64,000 bases of DNA, taken from NCBI GenBank assembly GCA_026394055.1, contig JAPKYZ010000024.1:62001-126000 (forward strand), read 5' to 3'. Of this stretch, positions 9,096-18,537 are shown piece by piece (the first letter of the stretch is position 1; every line of letters starts with the position of its first letter). The stretch is from Acidobacteriota bacterium. Lineage in GTDB: Bacteria > Acidobacteriota > Terriglobia > Bryobacterales > Bryobacteraceae. Below the pieces are notes generated by a model. The model saw only the letters and a program-made list of their open reading frames with translations. It did no database searches and was not told where the DNA came from. The position numbers and the translations under genes were made by a program.

Positions 9096-12000
9096 CTACA
9101 GAAAGAACCGCACGCCAAGCTGAATCATCCGCGAGAAATTCGCCTGGCTAGTGATACGGCCAAACTGCGGATTGCCGAACGTTGTATTGGGACCGTTGAA
9201 CGAAGGCGTGTTGGTGAAGTTCAACGCCTCCGCCCGGAATTGTGCTTTTAGCTTTTCGCCGACGGCGAAGGTCTTGAAGACCGAGACATCCCAGTTCACC
9301 TGGCCCGGCCCACGCATGCCGATGGTCCGGCTGAGGTTGCCAAAGGTGAACTGCGGCGCCTGCGAGAATGCCGCCGGGTTCAGCCAGCCATCCAGGCGCT
9401 GCGCAAAGCCCAAGTCGACCACCGGGGATGAACCCGTGGCGTTGGGGCGCTGCACGCTGGCGCCGATGACGCCGTTATTGTTGATCTGCGAGACGGCCAG
9501 CGGAAAGCCAGCCTGGACACTCCCGATCGCGTTGATCGACCAGCCGCCGACAGCGAGATCCAGGAAGCGATTGCTCGACAGCATCGCGCGGCCCTTGCCG
9601 AACGGCAGTTCATACGTAACGGCGCTGGACCAGCGATGGGGCGTGTTGGACGTCGAAAGTCCATACTCGGCGCCCAGGTCGTAGTTGTTTTGGGCCGCCC
9701 CGGGCTGGCCGTTGAACGTATTGCCCGCTCCGGCAAAGCTGCCGTCCATGTTCTGTGACCACGTGTAGGTGGACAGCACCGAGAAGCCGTTCGACATCCG
9801 CTTCTGCACCTTCGCGTAGAACGAATGGTAGAGCGCGCTATTGCGGTCGGAGTTATTCAGCGTCACGGTCGTGAACTGCGGATAAGGCCGCAGCAGTTGG
9901 GAGCGTGGCAGGGTGGCCGCGGCTACGGCGAACAGGCCGCCCTTGCCCGCCATCGGATTGGCGATCTGCTGGTTCAGCGCCGCGCCTTGCGACAGCAAGG
10001 CCGGGTCCAGCTGATTGATGTTGATGCCGCCGGTGCCCTGCACCAGATGCGTCGACTTGGAGCCGACGTAGCCCGCCGCCAGCACCAAACCCATCGGCAG
10101 TTGGCGCTGCACATCGAGCGAATACTGCTGCACCAACGTGGAGCGTGCCGCGCTGTCATAGACACTGATCGCTTGCCCGATTCCGGCCAAGGCGCCCTGC
10201 GAGTTGCCGACCGGCTTCAGCAGGCCGCTGGGGAAGGGGTTGTCGAGCGAGACGGCGGGCGTGAAGTTGTTGTCGTTGGAGGCCACCATCGGCGTCGCTT
10301 GCGTATAACCAATCGGGTCCTGCAAGGAGAACGGAATCGGCGCCCAGAACATGCCGTAGCCGCCGCGGACCGTGGTCTTGGGGCTCCAGGCGTAAGCAAA
10401 GCCCACGCGCGGGGAGAACTTGTTGCGGTTCGGGTTGCCGCTGGTGGTGGGGGCTCCATTCACGCCGGCGTATTGCACCACGCCCTTGTACTGGACGCCC
10501 GCCGTCTGCGAGATGGGGTTTACCTGGGCGGCATCAAAGCCCGGCGTAAAGTTGTTGCTGCGTTCGGAGATGCCGGTCTCCCATTCGTAGCGGAGGCCCA
10601 TGTTGAGCGTGAACTTCGAGTTGACGCGGAAATCGTCCTGGACGAAGCCGGCGTAATAGCCCACCGTGTTGTAGACCAGCGTCGACAGCGTCACCGAACC
10701 CGATGCCGCATAGCCCAGCAGCAGGCTGGCCAGTGAGGCGCCTGTGCCCACCGTGGCCGCCTGCGGACGGGCGCGGGTGAAGGTGTCGTTGAAGCTGTAA
10801 CTACCGGCGCTGATGGACGGGCGGCCATCGTGGTTCAGCTTGCGCTGGTCATAGCCGAACTTCAGCGAGTGGCGCCCGAAGAACTTAGAGGCACTCGCCG
10901 AAAACGACCGTGAGTGGTAGACATTCTGCGACAGGCTGGACCCGCCATAGCTGGTCATGTCCGACATGGACAGCGATGGGAAGTAGGTGGTCTGCAACTG
11001 CGACGCCAACGACGACGGGAAGCCTAGTTGCGTGATGGCAAAGCCGTCGCTGGTCGAAACGGAGCGGTTGGGGAAACGGTTGAACCCATAGCGGACCGCG
11101 ATCACCAGCGTCGCCTGTGGCGTGATGGTGGCGTTGGCCTGTGTGGCATCTACTTTGCGGAACAGCACGCCCTGGTTCGGCGAAGCGATGGTGGGGAACC
11201 AGACGTTGCCCGGCTCGCGGCTACCGTAGTGGAGATAGGAGGCATTCACGCGCAGCCAGCGCGTCACCTCGTGATCTACCTTCCACGTTGTCTGGTCCGC
11301 GCGATTGTAGGCACCCACCGTGGCGTCATAGTTCAGGTCGCCGTAGAAGGCCGCCGTGGTGGTGGGCGCGGGGTAGTAGGTGGCCAGATTCTTGCCCGTA
11401 TTGGCCAGCCGGGCGGACGGAATCACGTTGCCGGTGAAGGGCTGGCGCGTGCCGTCGGCCGCAGTGGTCAGCGGGTCGTAGATCAGGTTGAGACCGCCCG
11501 CGCGGCCGGCGCTCTTGGAGAAGTCGCCCGTGCGTTCGAGCATCGTCGGCACGGCTAAGCGGGTGCCGGCGGCTTCAGTCTGACGGTAGGCTTCGCCCGA
11601 GATCCAGAAGAAGGTGCGGTTGCGGCCGTCGTAGATTTTGGGGATGCGGATGGGGCCGCCGATGGAGCCGCCATAGTTGCGGAACGGCTGATTGATGCGA
11701 GGTTGCCCGGCGCGATTGGAGAAGAAGCTATTGGCCAGCCACTCCGTTTCACGCATGTAGCCCAACGCCGAACCATGCAACTGGTTGGTGCCGGAACGCA
11801 GGTAGGTATTGAACACGCCACCGCCGGTGCGGCCCATTTCGGCATCGTACGTATTGGCCTGCACCTTCACTTCCTGCACGGCCTCGAGCGACGGGATGAT
11901 CACCGCGCGGTTGGTCGAGTCCGTGATGGCGATGCCATCCAGCAGATAGTTGTTGCCGCGCACCGGGCCGCCGGCGATGGAGATCTGCGAGGAGCCGCTC

Positions 12001-12509
12001 TGATCCTGCATGCGGTTGAACTTGGGGTTGCCCACTTGCACCACGTTCTGCGAGAGCTTCGACATCATGAACGGGTTACGGCCCAGGTTCGGCAGGTCGA
12101 GCAGCTTTTGCGAATCGATCACTTGACCGGTGGAGGCGTTGGCGGTCTCCATCAATGGCGATTCAGCAGTGACGTTCACCTGCTCGGTCACCTGGCCTAG
12201 TTCTAGCGATAGATCCACCGTCAGCGCGGCTTGGGTGGCCAGCACCAGTCCCCGCCGCTCCGTGCGCTTAAAGCCGGGCGCTTCGGCCACCACCGTATAG
12301 GTGGACGGGTTCACGGCCGCGAACGTGTATTCGCCATCGGCGGTGGTGAGCGTGGCGCGGGAGATCGCCGTGCCCTCGTCTACCAGGGAGATCTTGGCGG
12401 AAGGCACCGCCGAACCGCCGGGGTCCACCACGCGACCCCGCAATGAACCTTGGAATGATTGCGCGCAGGCCAATGCCGCGCTAAGAATCGCCAAACAGGC
12501 AAACCGCAT
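9096..12509 (-). CDS. TonB-dependent receptor, Oar-like with carboxypeptidase-regulatory domain
   Basis: An outer-membrane protein of 1137 residues. A signal peptide (MRFACLAILSAALACAQ) is followed by a carboxypeptidase-regulatory-like domain (about 20-105: GSLRGRVVDPGGSAVPSAK, DGEYTFAAVNP). Then come a plug region (about 120-230, with the GGPVRGNNYLLDGI segment) and a long beta-barrel with many aromatic-rich strands. It ends in SRMIQLGVRFFL, with the terminal aromatic-leucine expected of barrel proteins. Such Oar-type receptors are very numerous in Acidobacteriota and are thought to import or export large ligands, often glycans or peptides. AAGGAG lies upstream of the ATG. Tandem and inverted repeats lie in its upstream region. 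The ligand cannot be inferred. Confidence 0.92.
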   Translation of the reverse strand: MRFACLAILSAALACAQSFQGSLRGRVVDPGGSAVPSAKISLVDEGTAISRATLTTADGEYTFAAVNPSTYTVVAEAPGFKRTERRGLVLATQAALTVDLSLELGQVTEQVNVTAESPLMETANASTGQVIDSQKLLDLPNLGRNPFMMSKLSQNVVQVGNPKFNRMQDQSGSSQISIAGGPVRGNNYLLDGIAITDSTNRAVIIPSLEAVQEVKVQANTYDAEMGRTGGGVFNTYLRSGTNQLHGSALGYMRETEWLANSFFSNRAGQPRINQPFRNYGGSIGGPIRIPKIYDGRNRTFFWISGEAYRQTEAAGTRLAVPTMLERTGDFSKSAGRAGGLNLIYDPLTTAADGTRQPFTGNVIPSARLANTGKNLATYYPAPTTTAAFYGDLNYDATVGAYNRADQTTWKVDHEVTRWLRVNASYLHYGSREPGNVWFPTIASPNQGVLFRKVDATQANATITPQATLVIAVRYGFNRFPNRSVSTSDGFAITQLGFPSSLASQLQTTYFPSLSMSDMTSYGGSSLSQNVYHSRSFSASASKFFGRHSLKFGYDQRKLNHDGRPSISAGSYSFNDTFTRARPQAATVGTGASLASLLLGYAASGSVTLSTLVYNTVGYYAGFVQDDFRVNSKFTLNMGLRYEWETGISERSNNFTPGFDAAQVNPISQTAGVQYKGVVQYAGVNGAPTTSGNPNRNKFSPRVGFAYAWSPKTTVRGGYGMFWAPIPFSLQDPIGYTQATPMVASNDNNFTPAVSLDNPFPSGLLKPVGNSQGALAGIGQAISVYDSAARSTLVQQYSLDVQRQLPMGLVLAAGYVGSKSTHLVQGTGGININQLDPALLSQGAALNQQIANPMAGKGGLFAVAAATLPRSQLLRPYPQFTTVTLNNSDRNSALYHSFYAKVQKRMSNGFSVLSTYTWSQNMDGSFAGAGNTFNGQPGAAQNNYDLGAEYGLSTSNTPHRWSSAVTYELPFGKGRAMLSSNRFLDLAVGGWSINAIGSVQAGFPLAVSQINNNGVIGASVQRPNATGSSPVVDLGFAQRLDGWLNPAAFSQAPQFTFGNLSRTIGMRGPGQVNWDVSVFKTFAVGEKLKAQFRAEALNFTNTPSFNGPNTTFGNPQFGRITSQANFSRMIQLGVRFFL

Positions 12510-12594
12510 CGGGAACTCCTTTCAAGCCATCAACTTGAAGTGACGGGACGAAAGGCGAACAGGGCTGTATGTTTGATCCGTACTGGGGATCCCG

Positions 12595-12625
12595 CGTCCC
12601 GGAGCAATACACGTTCTCCGGGACG
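12595..12625. repeat. Perfect 10-bp inverted repeat upstream of the TonB receptor
   Basis: CGTCCCGGAG at 12595-12604 and its exact complement CTCCGGGACG at 12616-12625 flank an 11-base loop. It lies 86 bases before the receptor start. No T run follows on the minus strand, so a regulatory hairpin or operator is as likely as a terminator. Confidence 0.6.
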
Positions 12626-12654
12626 CCGAGAGGGAAGAATCGACTTACGAAAAA

Positions 12655-12740
12655 GCTACCTTGCGCAAAAGCTACCTTGCGCAAAAGCCACCTTGGGCAA
12701 AAGCCACCTTGGGCAAAAGCCACCTTGGGCAAAAGCCACT
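12655..12740. repeat. 16-bp tandem repeat array
   Basis: Five contiguous 16-base units plus a 6-base remainder: two copies of GCTACCTTGCGCAAAA (12655-12686), then three copies of GCCACCTTGGGCAAAA (12687-12734), then GCCACT. Copies within each type are identical and the two types differ at two positions, which is the signature of recent slippage or unequal exchange. The array lies between the aminotransferase stop and the receptor start and is not in a credible reading frame. Confidence 0.95.
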
Positions 12741-12801
12741 GAGCCGCGCGCGTCAGCAAGCGGTCTCGTGAACTCTTACCAGAGTGAACTTTTACCAAAG
12801 G

Positions 12802-13977
12802 CTAGGCGGGCAGCACTTTCACCAAAGCCGTCTTGAACTTGTTCATCTCGTCCTGCGTGCCCACGGTGACGCGCACCATGGTGGGCCACACCGGCCAGAC
12901 GCGGCCGATGAAGACCTTCTCACCGGCGAAAGCCTTGACGGTCTCCGCGCCGGGCTTGCCGGTTTCCAGCATGAACTTGTTCGATTCGCTGGGCACGTAC
13001 TTGTAGCCCTTCTTATCGAGGAACGCGAAGACGTCTTCGCGGATCTCTTTGTTGATCCGGCGGCGCTCCGACATCAGGTTCTTCACCTTCATCGATGCGG
13101 TGGCGCAAGCCAGGCCGGTGATGGGCAGCATGCCCGCGCCGTAGGGGCGCATCTTGGCCAGGAGGTCCGGACGGCCCAGCGCAAAACCAGCGCGGATGCC
13201 GGCCATGCCGTAGGCCTTGGAGAACGTGCGCAGGATGATGACATCCTTGTCCGCCGCCACCAGGTCACTGCCCGGCTCCGCGGTGGAGAAGTGGATATAG
13301 GCTTCATCCAGCAGCAGGATGGAGCCCTTGGGCTTGTTGGCCAGCACGTACTCGATCTCTTTGCGGGAGGTGAGCGTGCCGGAGGGGTTGTTGGGGTTGC
13401 AGATGTAGATGACGCCCGCGTTGGGGTCCGCCTTCACCATCGCTTCCACATCGTGCGAAAAATCCTTCTTCAGCGGAACCTTGATCACTTTGGCGCCGAT
13501 GAACTGCGCCGTACCGGCACCGGCCATGTAACCTGGGTCGCTCATCACAAAGCTGCGCGTGGGCGACACAAAGGCGGCCGTCGCGCGGTGCAGCGGATCG
13601 GAGGAGCCGGCGTAGGGCGCCACATACTCTTCCTTCACGCCTTCCACGGCCGAAACCGTCTTGATGAACTCACTCTGCTCGTTGAACGGCGAATACCGGC
13701 CGCCGTACTTGGCCACCTTGTAGATCGCTTCCAGGCCTTCCGCGCAGGGGCCCAGCGGATTCTCATTGGAGCTGATCCGCACCGCGTCCGGCGGCATCAC
13801 GCCGCGCGTCCGCCGCTGCTCGTCTTGGGCCATCGCAAATTCGTTATAAAAGGGCAGCGCCGCACCGGCGGTGAGCACGCTGGAAATCCGGCCGAGTTGA
13901 CGGCGGGTGAAACCTCGGTCGAGGAAGGAGCGAACTTCTTCCGTGGTGAGCGTAGCGGACGAATCTTGACGAGCCAT
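12802..13977 (-). CDS. Tat-exported PLP aminotransferase, histidinol-phosphate aminotransferase-like
   Basis: A 391-residue class I/II fold aminotransferase. Landmarks are SSNENPLGP at about 69, YICNPNNPSGT near 190 (substrate and cofactor binding), LLLDEAYIHF near 220, the Schiff-base lysine in RTFSKAYGMAGIRAGF near 250, and a C-terminal arginine in MVRVTVGTQDEM. The motif order matches HisC. Unusually, residues 20-52 contain TRRQLGR followed by a hydrophobic stretch ending AMAQ, a twin-arginine export signal. An exported enzyme is unlikely to serve histidine synthesis; a periplasmic amino-acid or amine transamination is more plausible. It is alone, downstream of no other minus-strand gene, with the TonB receptor following after the repeat array. 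Confidence 0.85.
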   Translation of the reverse strand: MARQDSSATLTTEEVRSFLDRGFTRRQLGRISSVLTAGAALPFYNEFAMAQDEQRRTRGVMPPDAVRISSNENPLGPCAEGLEAIYKVAKYGGRYSPFNEQSEFIKTVSAVEGVKEEYVAPYAGSSDPLHRATAAFVSPTRSFVMSDPGYMAGAGTAQFIGAKVIKVPLKKDFSHDVEAMVKADPNAGVIYICNPNNPSGTLTSRKEIEYVLANKPKGSILLLDEAYIHFSTAEPGSDLVAADKDVIILRTFSKAYGMAGIRAGFALGRPDLLAKMRPYGAGMLPITGLACATASMKVKNLMSERRRINKEIREDVFAFLDKKGYKYVPSESNKFMLETGKPGAETVKAFAGEKVFIGRVWPVWPTMVRVTVGTQDEMNKFKTALVKVLPA

Positions 13978-14197
13978 TGGGAAATCTCCTGATCAGCGAT
14001 AGACAGGCCACATCCATATATCAAGGATGCAGGCACACGGCAGTTCTAGGACTGCGTGCTCGGGGGCGGGGAGCTCCGGTCTCGGCCCCTGGGCCGACCT
14101 TCCGGATACTGCGAATAGTACTCCTCACCTCCCCACCGCGTCAAGCCAACCGCTGTTGACTGTTGCTTCAACAGTGGTGAGGTACGATAAGGACGAC

Positions 14198-14926
14198 ATG
14201 AAGGGTATCGTACTAGCCGGTGGATTAGGTACGCGGCTGCTCCCGCTGACGAAGATCACCAACAAGCATCTCCTGCCGATTTACGACCGGCCGATGATCT
14301 ACTATCCCATCCAGACCCTGGTGGACGCGGGCATCGACGACATCCTGATTGTCACGGGCGGCAAGCATGCGGGCGACTTTCTGGAGTTGCTGGGCAATGG
14401 GCGTGACTTTGGCCTGAAGCACCTGAACTACACCTACCAGTCCGGCGAAGGCGGTATCGCCGAGGCCCTGGGATTGGCGGAGCATTTCAGTGAACGGGAA
14501 CGAATTTGCGTCATCCTGGGCGACAACCTGATCGAAGGCTCCATCCGCGACGCGGTGGATGACTTCCGCGAGCAGCCACGCGGAGCCAAGATCCTGTTGA
14601 AGCAAGTGCCCGACGCGGAGCGCTTCGGCGTGGCGGAGCTGGTGGGCGACCGGGTGATCGGGATTGAAGAGAAACCCGCCCATCCCAAATCAAACTACGC
14701 CGTCACCGGCATCTACATGTATGATGAGACGGTTTTTGACAAGATCCACGGCTTAACCCCTTCGCAGCGCGGCGAACTGGAGATCACCGACGTCAATAAT
14801 ATGTTCATCGAAGAAGGCACCTTGAGCTTTGCCCATCTGTCCGGCTGGTGGACCGATGCGGGAACATTTGATTCGCTGCGCCGCGCCTCGAACCTGGTGT
14901 CGGAAACCCGCCGCACGCAGGGCTAG
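14198..14926 (+). CDS. rmlA: Glucose-1-phosphate thymidylyltransferase-like nucleotidyltransferase
   Basis: A 242-residue cytosolic enzyme from ATG 14198 (GATAAGGA just upstream). The N-terminus KGIVLAGGLGTRLLPLTKITNKHLLPIYDRPMI (shown in two parts: the GGLGTRL nucleotide loop, then KHLLPIYDRPMI) is the sugar-nucleotidyltransferase signature. ILGDNLIEG supplies the metal-binding aspartate, and EEKPAHPKSNYAVTGIYMYD is the sugar-binding segment. It joins glucose-1-phosphate to dTTP to give dTDP-glucose for rhamnose-type surface sugars. At 242 residues it is the short form, without the C-terminal regulatory extension of the enterobacterial 290-residue enzyme. No other rml genes are adjacent, so the exact sugar is less certain than the reaction type. 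Confidence 0.88.
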   Translation: MKGIVLAGGLGTRLLPLTKITNKHLLPIYDRPMIYYPIQTLVDAGIDDILIVTGGKHAGDFLELLGNGRDFGLKHLNYTYQSGEGGIAEALGLAEHFSERERICVILGDNLIEGSIRDAVDDFREQPRGAKILLKQVPDAERFGVAELVGDRVIGIEEKPAHPKSNYAVTGIYMYDETVFDKIHGLTPSQRGELEITDVNNMFIEEGTLSFAHLSGWWTDAGTFDSLRRASNLVSETRRTQG

Positions 14927-14977
14927 ACCGGCGCGCCGGGGAGGCGTATCCTCCCTTGGTAAACTGAAGGTTTCGCC

Positions 14978-17569
14978 GTGTCACCAGAACAGATCCGTAA
15001 GGCTCGACAACTCGCCTCAACCGCGTTGACGATGAGCGCTCAGGATCGGGCCTCGTATCTGGCGCAAGAGACACAGGGCAACGATGAACTGCTGGAAGAA
15101 ACCCAGCTCCTGATCGAAGACGAGCAGGCGACGCGCGGCCTGACGTACGAAGACGAAACCATGCCCATGGGCCCGGCAACGGGCCGCCCCCAGGCCCGGG
15201 GACCGCAGTTTGCGGACGAATTTCTCGCCGGCAAAAAGCAGATCGGCAACTACAAACTGCTGCGGAGCATTGGCCAGGGCGGCATGGGCATGGTCTATTC
15301 GGCCTGCCTGGTCACCGAGGATTTTCAGCGGCAGGTGGCGCTCAAGCTGGTGAAGCCGTCGCTGGCCAGCTCCCAGATCCTGCGCCGTTTCCGCATGGAG
15401 CGGCAGCTGCTGGCCTCGCTCGACCATCCCAACATTGCCCGATTGCTGGACGCCGGGACATCGGACGAGGGCGCGCCGTATCTGGTGATGGAGTACGTCG
15501 AGGGCCTGCCCATCGACCGTTACTGCGAAGCGCAAAAGCTCTCGATCACCGGCCGGCTGAAGCTGTTCGCCACGGTTTGCGACGCCGTCCAGTACGCTCA
15601 CCAAAACCTGATCATCCACCGCGACATCAAGCCGTCGAACATCCTGGTGTCGTCGGAAGGCGTGCCCAAGCTGCTCGATTTCGGCATCGCCAAGCTGATC
15701 CGGCCGGAGGATTCCGAAGAAGAAGAGCTGAAGCTGACGGCCACCGATGCGCGGCCCATGTCGCCGCATTACGCCAGTCCCGAACAGGCCCGCGGCGACG
15801 CCATTACGACATCCAGCGACATCTATTCGTTGGGCGTGCTGCTGTACGAACTGTTGACCGGCAGCCTTCCCTACGATTTCAAGGTCCGCACTCCGGCCGG
15901 GATTGAGAAGACGATCTGCGAAACGCAGCCCGTCCCGCCCAGCCAGGTGGAGATCAAGGGTACCCGACCCGAGCCTGCTGAAAAGCTGCGCAAGCGCCTG
16001 CGTGGCGACCTGGACATGATCCTGCTGATGGCCATGCGCAAGGAGCCGCAGCGGCGGTATTCCAGCGTCCATCAGTTTGCCGAAGACATCCGGCGCCAGA
16101 TCGAAGGCCTGCCTGTTATCGCGCAAAGCGATACGTTCGGGTACCGCCTTTCAAAGTTCGTCAACCGGCACAAGGCGGGTGTAGCGGCGGCCATCGTGGC
16201 GGTGATCGCGCTGGTCTCTTCCACCATTGTCTCGGTGCACTTTGCGCGTCAGGCCAATCGCGAAAAAATCATCGCCCAGCAGCGCTTCCAGGATACGCGC
16301 GAACTGGCCCGGTTCTTCATCACCGACTTTGACTCCAAGATCCGCGCCGGACAAACCGCGGCCCGGCGGGAACTGGTGTCGAAGGGGCTCGATTACCTGA
16401 AGCGGCTCTCCATCGAGGCCGCGGGCGACGTGGAACTGCAGCGGGAAGTGATCTCGGGCTACATCACCATGGGCGATGTGCAGGGCAATCCGTTCGGCCC
16501 CAACTTGGGTGACAACGACGGCGCCCGGCGCAGCTATGGCGAGGCGCTGCGGCTGGCCGATCTCTACATCAATCGCACCGCTTCGACGCCGGACTTGCAA
16601 CGGGACCGCGCGCTGGCCAAAGTGAAGCTGGCCGATCTGGATGCGGTGGGCGGCAATCGCCGTGAATCCTTGCGCGCCTATCGCGAAGCACTGGGAGCGT
16701 TGAAGGGCAAGGAACTGGCCGGCGTTCTCAACAAGTTGGGCTACGCCGGGCGTGAGTTGGGCGACTACAAGGCGGCGCTAGAGGACTACGGCAAGTCGGC
16801 CGATCTGCTGCGCGGCCTGCTGCGTGCGGCGCCGAAGGATATCGAGATCCGCACGCTGCTGGCCCAAGCCACGCTGGGCATTGGCGAGACCTTCGCCCGC
16901 ATCAACCAGGTGGATTCCGCCCTGGCCAGCTTCGACAGCGCCATCAAAATCTATGAAGACCTGCTGAGCGCCGATACGGCCAGCAACACCATCCGCCGCG
17001 CGCTCTCTTCGGCCTACACCTTGACGGGCGATACGCTGACGGCCAGCAAGCGCCACACGGAGGCCGAGCAGCGGTTCCGCGAGAGCCTGAAGGTGGTGGA
17101 GACGTTGAACCGCAACGATCCGGAGAACGTGCAGTACCGCCTGGATCGGGTGACGGTGTTGGGGCGGCTGGTGGAAGCGCTGACCGCGCAACCGGCCAAG
17201 CTGGCCGAGGCGCGCACGGTGACGGCGCAGTTTCTCTCTTCGGTCAAGCCCATGGTGGAGCGTCCGGAAGCGGGCAGCTACGAGATGCAGTACTACACGT
17301 GGATCCTGCTGACCACGCCGTTCGCCGAACTGAAGCAACCGCAAAAGGCCCTGGAGTACGCCCTGCGCCTGCAGGAACGCAGCGGTGCGAACGACCCTTC
17401 GGCGATCGACCTGGTGGCGCGCGCCTACTTCGGCACGGGCGACTTCAAGCGCGCCATCGAGACTGAGGAGAAAGCCCTCAGTCTGCTGCCCAAAGATTTT
17501 CTCGACTCCGCCGTCCGGCGCGAGTTTGACGCCAACCTCCGCCAGTTCAAGAAAGCGGCTGGACGCTAG
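14978..17569 (+). CDS. Transmembrane serine/threonine protein kinase with TPR tail
   Basis: 863 residues from a GTG start. A short N-terminal helical region precedes a complete Hanks-type kinase domain (about 90-370): the glycine loop IGQGGMGMVY, lysine in VALKLVKP, catalytic loop HRDIKPSN, DFGIAK, and the SPEQARGD activation segment. A single membrane helix (about 399-421, AAAIVAVIALVSSTIVSV) separates it from a periplasmic tail of about 440 residues with TPR-like repeats (for example ALGALKGKELAGVLNKLGYA, DYKAALEDYGKSADLL). The kinase therefore faces the cytoplasm and the tail outside. This architecture is abundant in Acidobacteriota. Targets are unknown. Confidence 0.93.
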   Translation: MSPEQIRKARQLASTALTMSAQDRASYLAQETQGNDELLEETQLLIEDEQATRGLTYEDETMPMGPATGRPQARGPQFADEFLAGKKQIGNYKLLRSIGQGGMGMVYSACLVTEDFQRQVALKLVKPSLASSQILRRFRMERQLLASLDHPNIARLLDAGTSDEGAPYLVMEYVEGLPIDRYCEAQKLSITGRLKLFATVCDAVQYAHQNLIIHRDIKPSNILVSSEGVPKLLDFGIAKLIRPEDSEEEELKLTATDARPMSPHYASPEQARGDAITTSSDIYSLGVLLYELLTGSLPYDFKVRTPAGIEKTICETQPVPPSQVEIKGTRPEPAEKLRKRLRGDLDMILLMAMRKEPQRRYSSVHQFAEDIRRQIEGLPVIAQSDTFGYRLSKFVNRHKAGVAAAIVAVIALVSSTIVSVHFARQANREKIIAQQRFQDTRELARFFITDFDSKIRAGQTAARRELVSKGLDYLKRLSIEAAGDVELQREVISGYITMGDVQGNPFGPNLGDNDGARRSYGEALRLADLYINRTASTPDLQRDRALAKVKLADLDAVGGNRRESLRAYREALGALKGKELAGVLNKLGYAGRELGDYKAALEDYGKSADLLRGLLRAAPKDIEIRTLLAQATLGIGETFARINQVDSALASFDSAIKIYEDLLSADTASNTIRRALSSAYTLTGDTLTASKRHTEAEQRFRESLKVVETLNRNDPENVQYRLDRVTVLGRLVEALTAQPAKLAEARTVTAQFLSSVKPMVERPEAGSYEMQYYTWILLTTPFAELKQPQKALEYALRLQERSGANDPSAIDLVARAYFGTGDFKRAIETEEKALSLLPKDFLDSAVRREFDANLRQFKKAAGR

Positions 17570-17628
17570 GGTCTCGCGCCCAAGCGCGCGGCCCGCACGA
17601 AAACCAACGGCGCGCTTACACTAGAGTG

Positions 17629-17979
17629 ATGCGCTCTGCTCTGTTGCTCCTCGTCGCCTCCGCCTCGTTCGCCTTTGCGGCCGATTGGAAGGTGGAATAC
17701 AGCGTCCCCAAAGACGCCAAGGCCAATTTCGACACCCAGATGACCATCACGGTAAAGGACGCCAAGGGCGCGCCCGTGGCCGGGGCGGACGTGGAAACCG
17801 TGCTCACCATGGTGGAGATGGACCATGGCGAGTTCAAGTCCCCCGCCAAGCAAGTCAAGCCCGGCGTCTACCAGGCCAAAACCAACTTCATCATGGTGGG
17901 CCTGTGGCAGATCGAGGTCCGCGCGAAAAAGGGTGGCGAAGCCGTCTCGAAGAAGTTCCGGCACGACGTCAAAGAGTAG
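17629..17979 (+). CDS. Secreted FixH/YtkA-like domain protein
   Basis: A 116-residue protein with signal peptide MRSALLLLVASASFAFA and a single Ig-like domain. The domain carries MTITVKDAKGAPVAGADVE, an MVEMDHGEF segment, and a PGVYQAKTNFIMVGLWQIEV ending, the usual pattern of YtkA/FixH-like domains (a beta-sandwich often linked to copper handling). ATG at 17629 is preferred; the GTG immediately before it at 17626 is in frame. It follows the kinase gene at a 59-base gap on the same strand. A metal role is a family-level guess; the fold assignment is fair. Confidence 0.7.
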   Translation: MRSALLLLVASASFAFAADWKVEYSVPKDAKANFDTQMTITVKDAKGAPVAGADVETVLTMVEMDHGEFKSPAKQVKPGVYQAKTNFIMVGLWQIEVRAKKGGEAVSKKFRHDVKE

Positions 17980-17994
17980 CTGTCGGTCAGGCCG

Positions 17995-18537
17995 TCAAAA
18001 TGCGGGCGGCACCACGATGCTTCCATCGTCGGTCGGGTAGGGCTCATCGGCACTCTCGACGTAGATCGCGGGCACCCGGGCTCCCATGGCGCGCAGATAG
18101 GCCGACAACTGGCCTCGATGATGCGCGGTGTGGCGGATGGCGATGTTCAAGTAAGCTACCGCGGGGTCGTGACGGAGCCCGATGTAGTCGAATTCCCGGG
18201 CTAGCTCGACGCCGGAAAGCTGCTGCACCCGCTCCACGCGAGGGCTGAAGTTCTCGGCATACCAGGCCCCAACGTCCTGGCACGTGGTGGCCGTTGCGGG
18301 CGGCATCGCGGCGTCGTCAAACTGCCCGTTGATGATCGCATCCAGAAACCACAAGTCACAGATGGCGATATGGCGCACCAGCTCAAACGCGCTCATGGCT
18401 TTCGGGCTCGGCCGATAGCTGCCACCGTCGAGCGGCAGCGCCGAGAATATTCTCCGCGTCACCGCGTGCTCCGATTTCAATTGCGGCAGCAGAAAGTCAA
18501 GAAGGAACCGGGCATCGTTGGGTTGCAGGGCAGCCAT
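17995..18537 (-). CDS. DinB-family protein
   Basis: A 180-residue four-helix-bundle protein of the DinB/YfiT group. Three histidines in the expected places could bind one metal: VRHIAICDLWF near 55, and RHTAHHRGQLSAYLRAMG near 135-150 with the HxxxHRGQ motif. Members act as metal-dependent thiol transferases (bacillithiol or mycothiol relatives) or have unknown roles. It is convergent with the FixH-like gene, with 15 bases between them, and has no operon partner. The fold is confident; the reaction is not. Confidence 0.82.
   Translation of the reverse strand: MAALQPNDARFLLDFLLPQLKSEHAVTRRIFSALPLDGGSYRPSPKAMSAFELVRHIAICDLWFLDAIINGQFDDAAMPPATATTCQDVGAWYAENFSPRVERVQQLSGVELAREFDYIGLRHDPAVAYLNIAIRHTAHHRGQLSAYLRAMGARVPAIYVESADEPYPTDDGSIVVPPAF

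Noticed and set aside
12655-12740. CRISPR array
   Set aside because: The 16-base units are contiguous with no unique spacers.
12481-12798. Repeat-peptide frame on the minus strand spanning the tandem array
   Set aside because: A 16-base unit shifts frame every copy; there is no ribosome site or homology.
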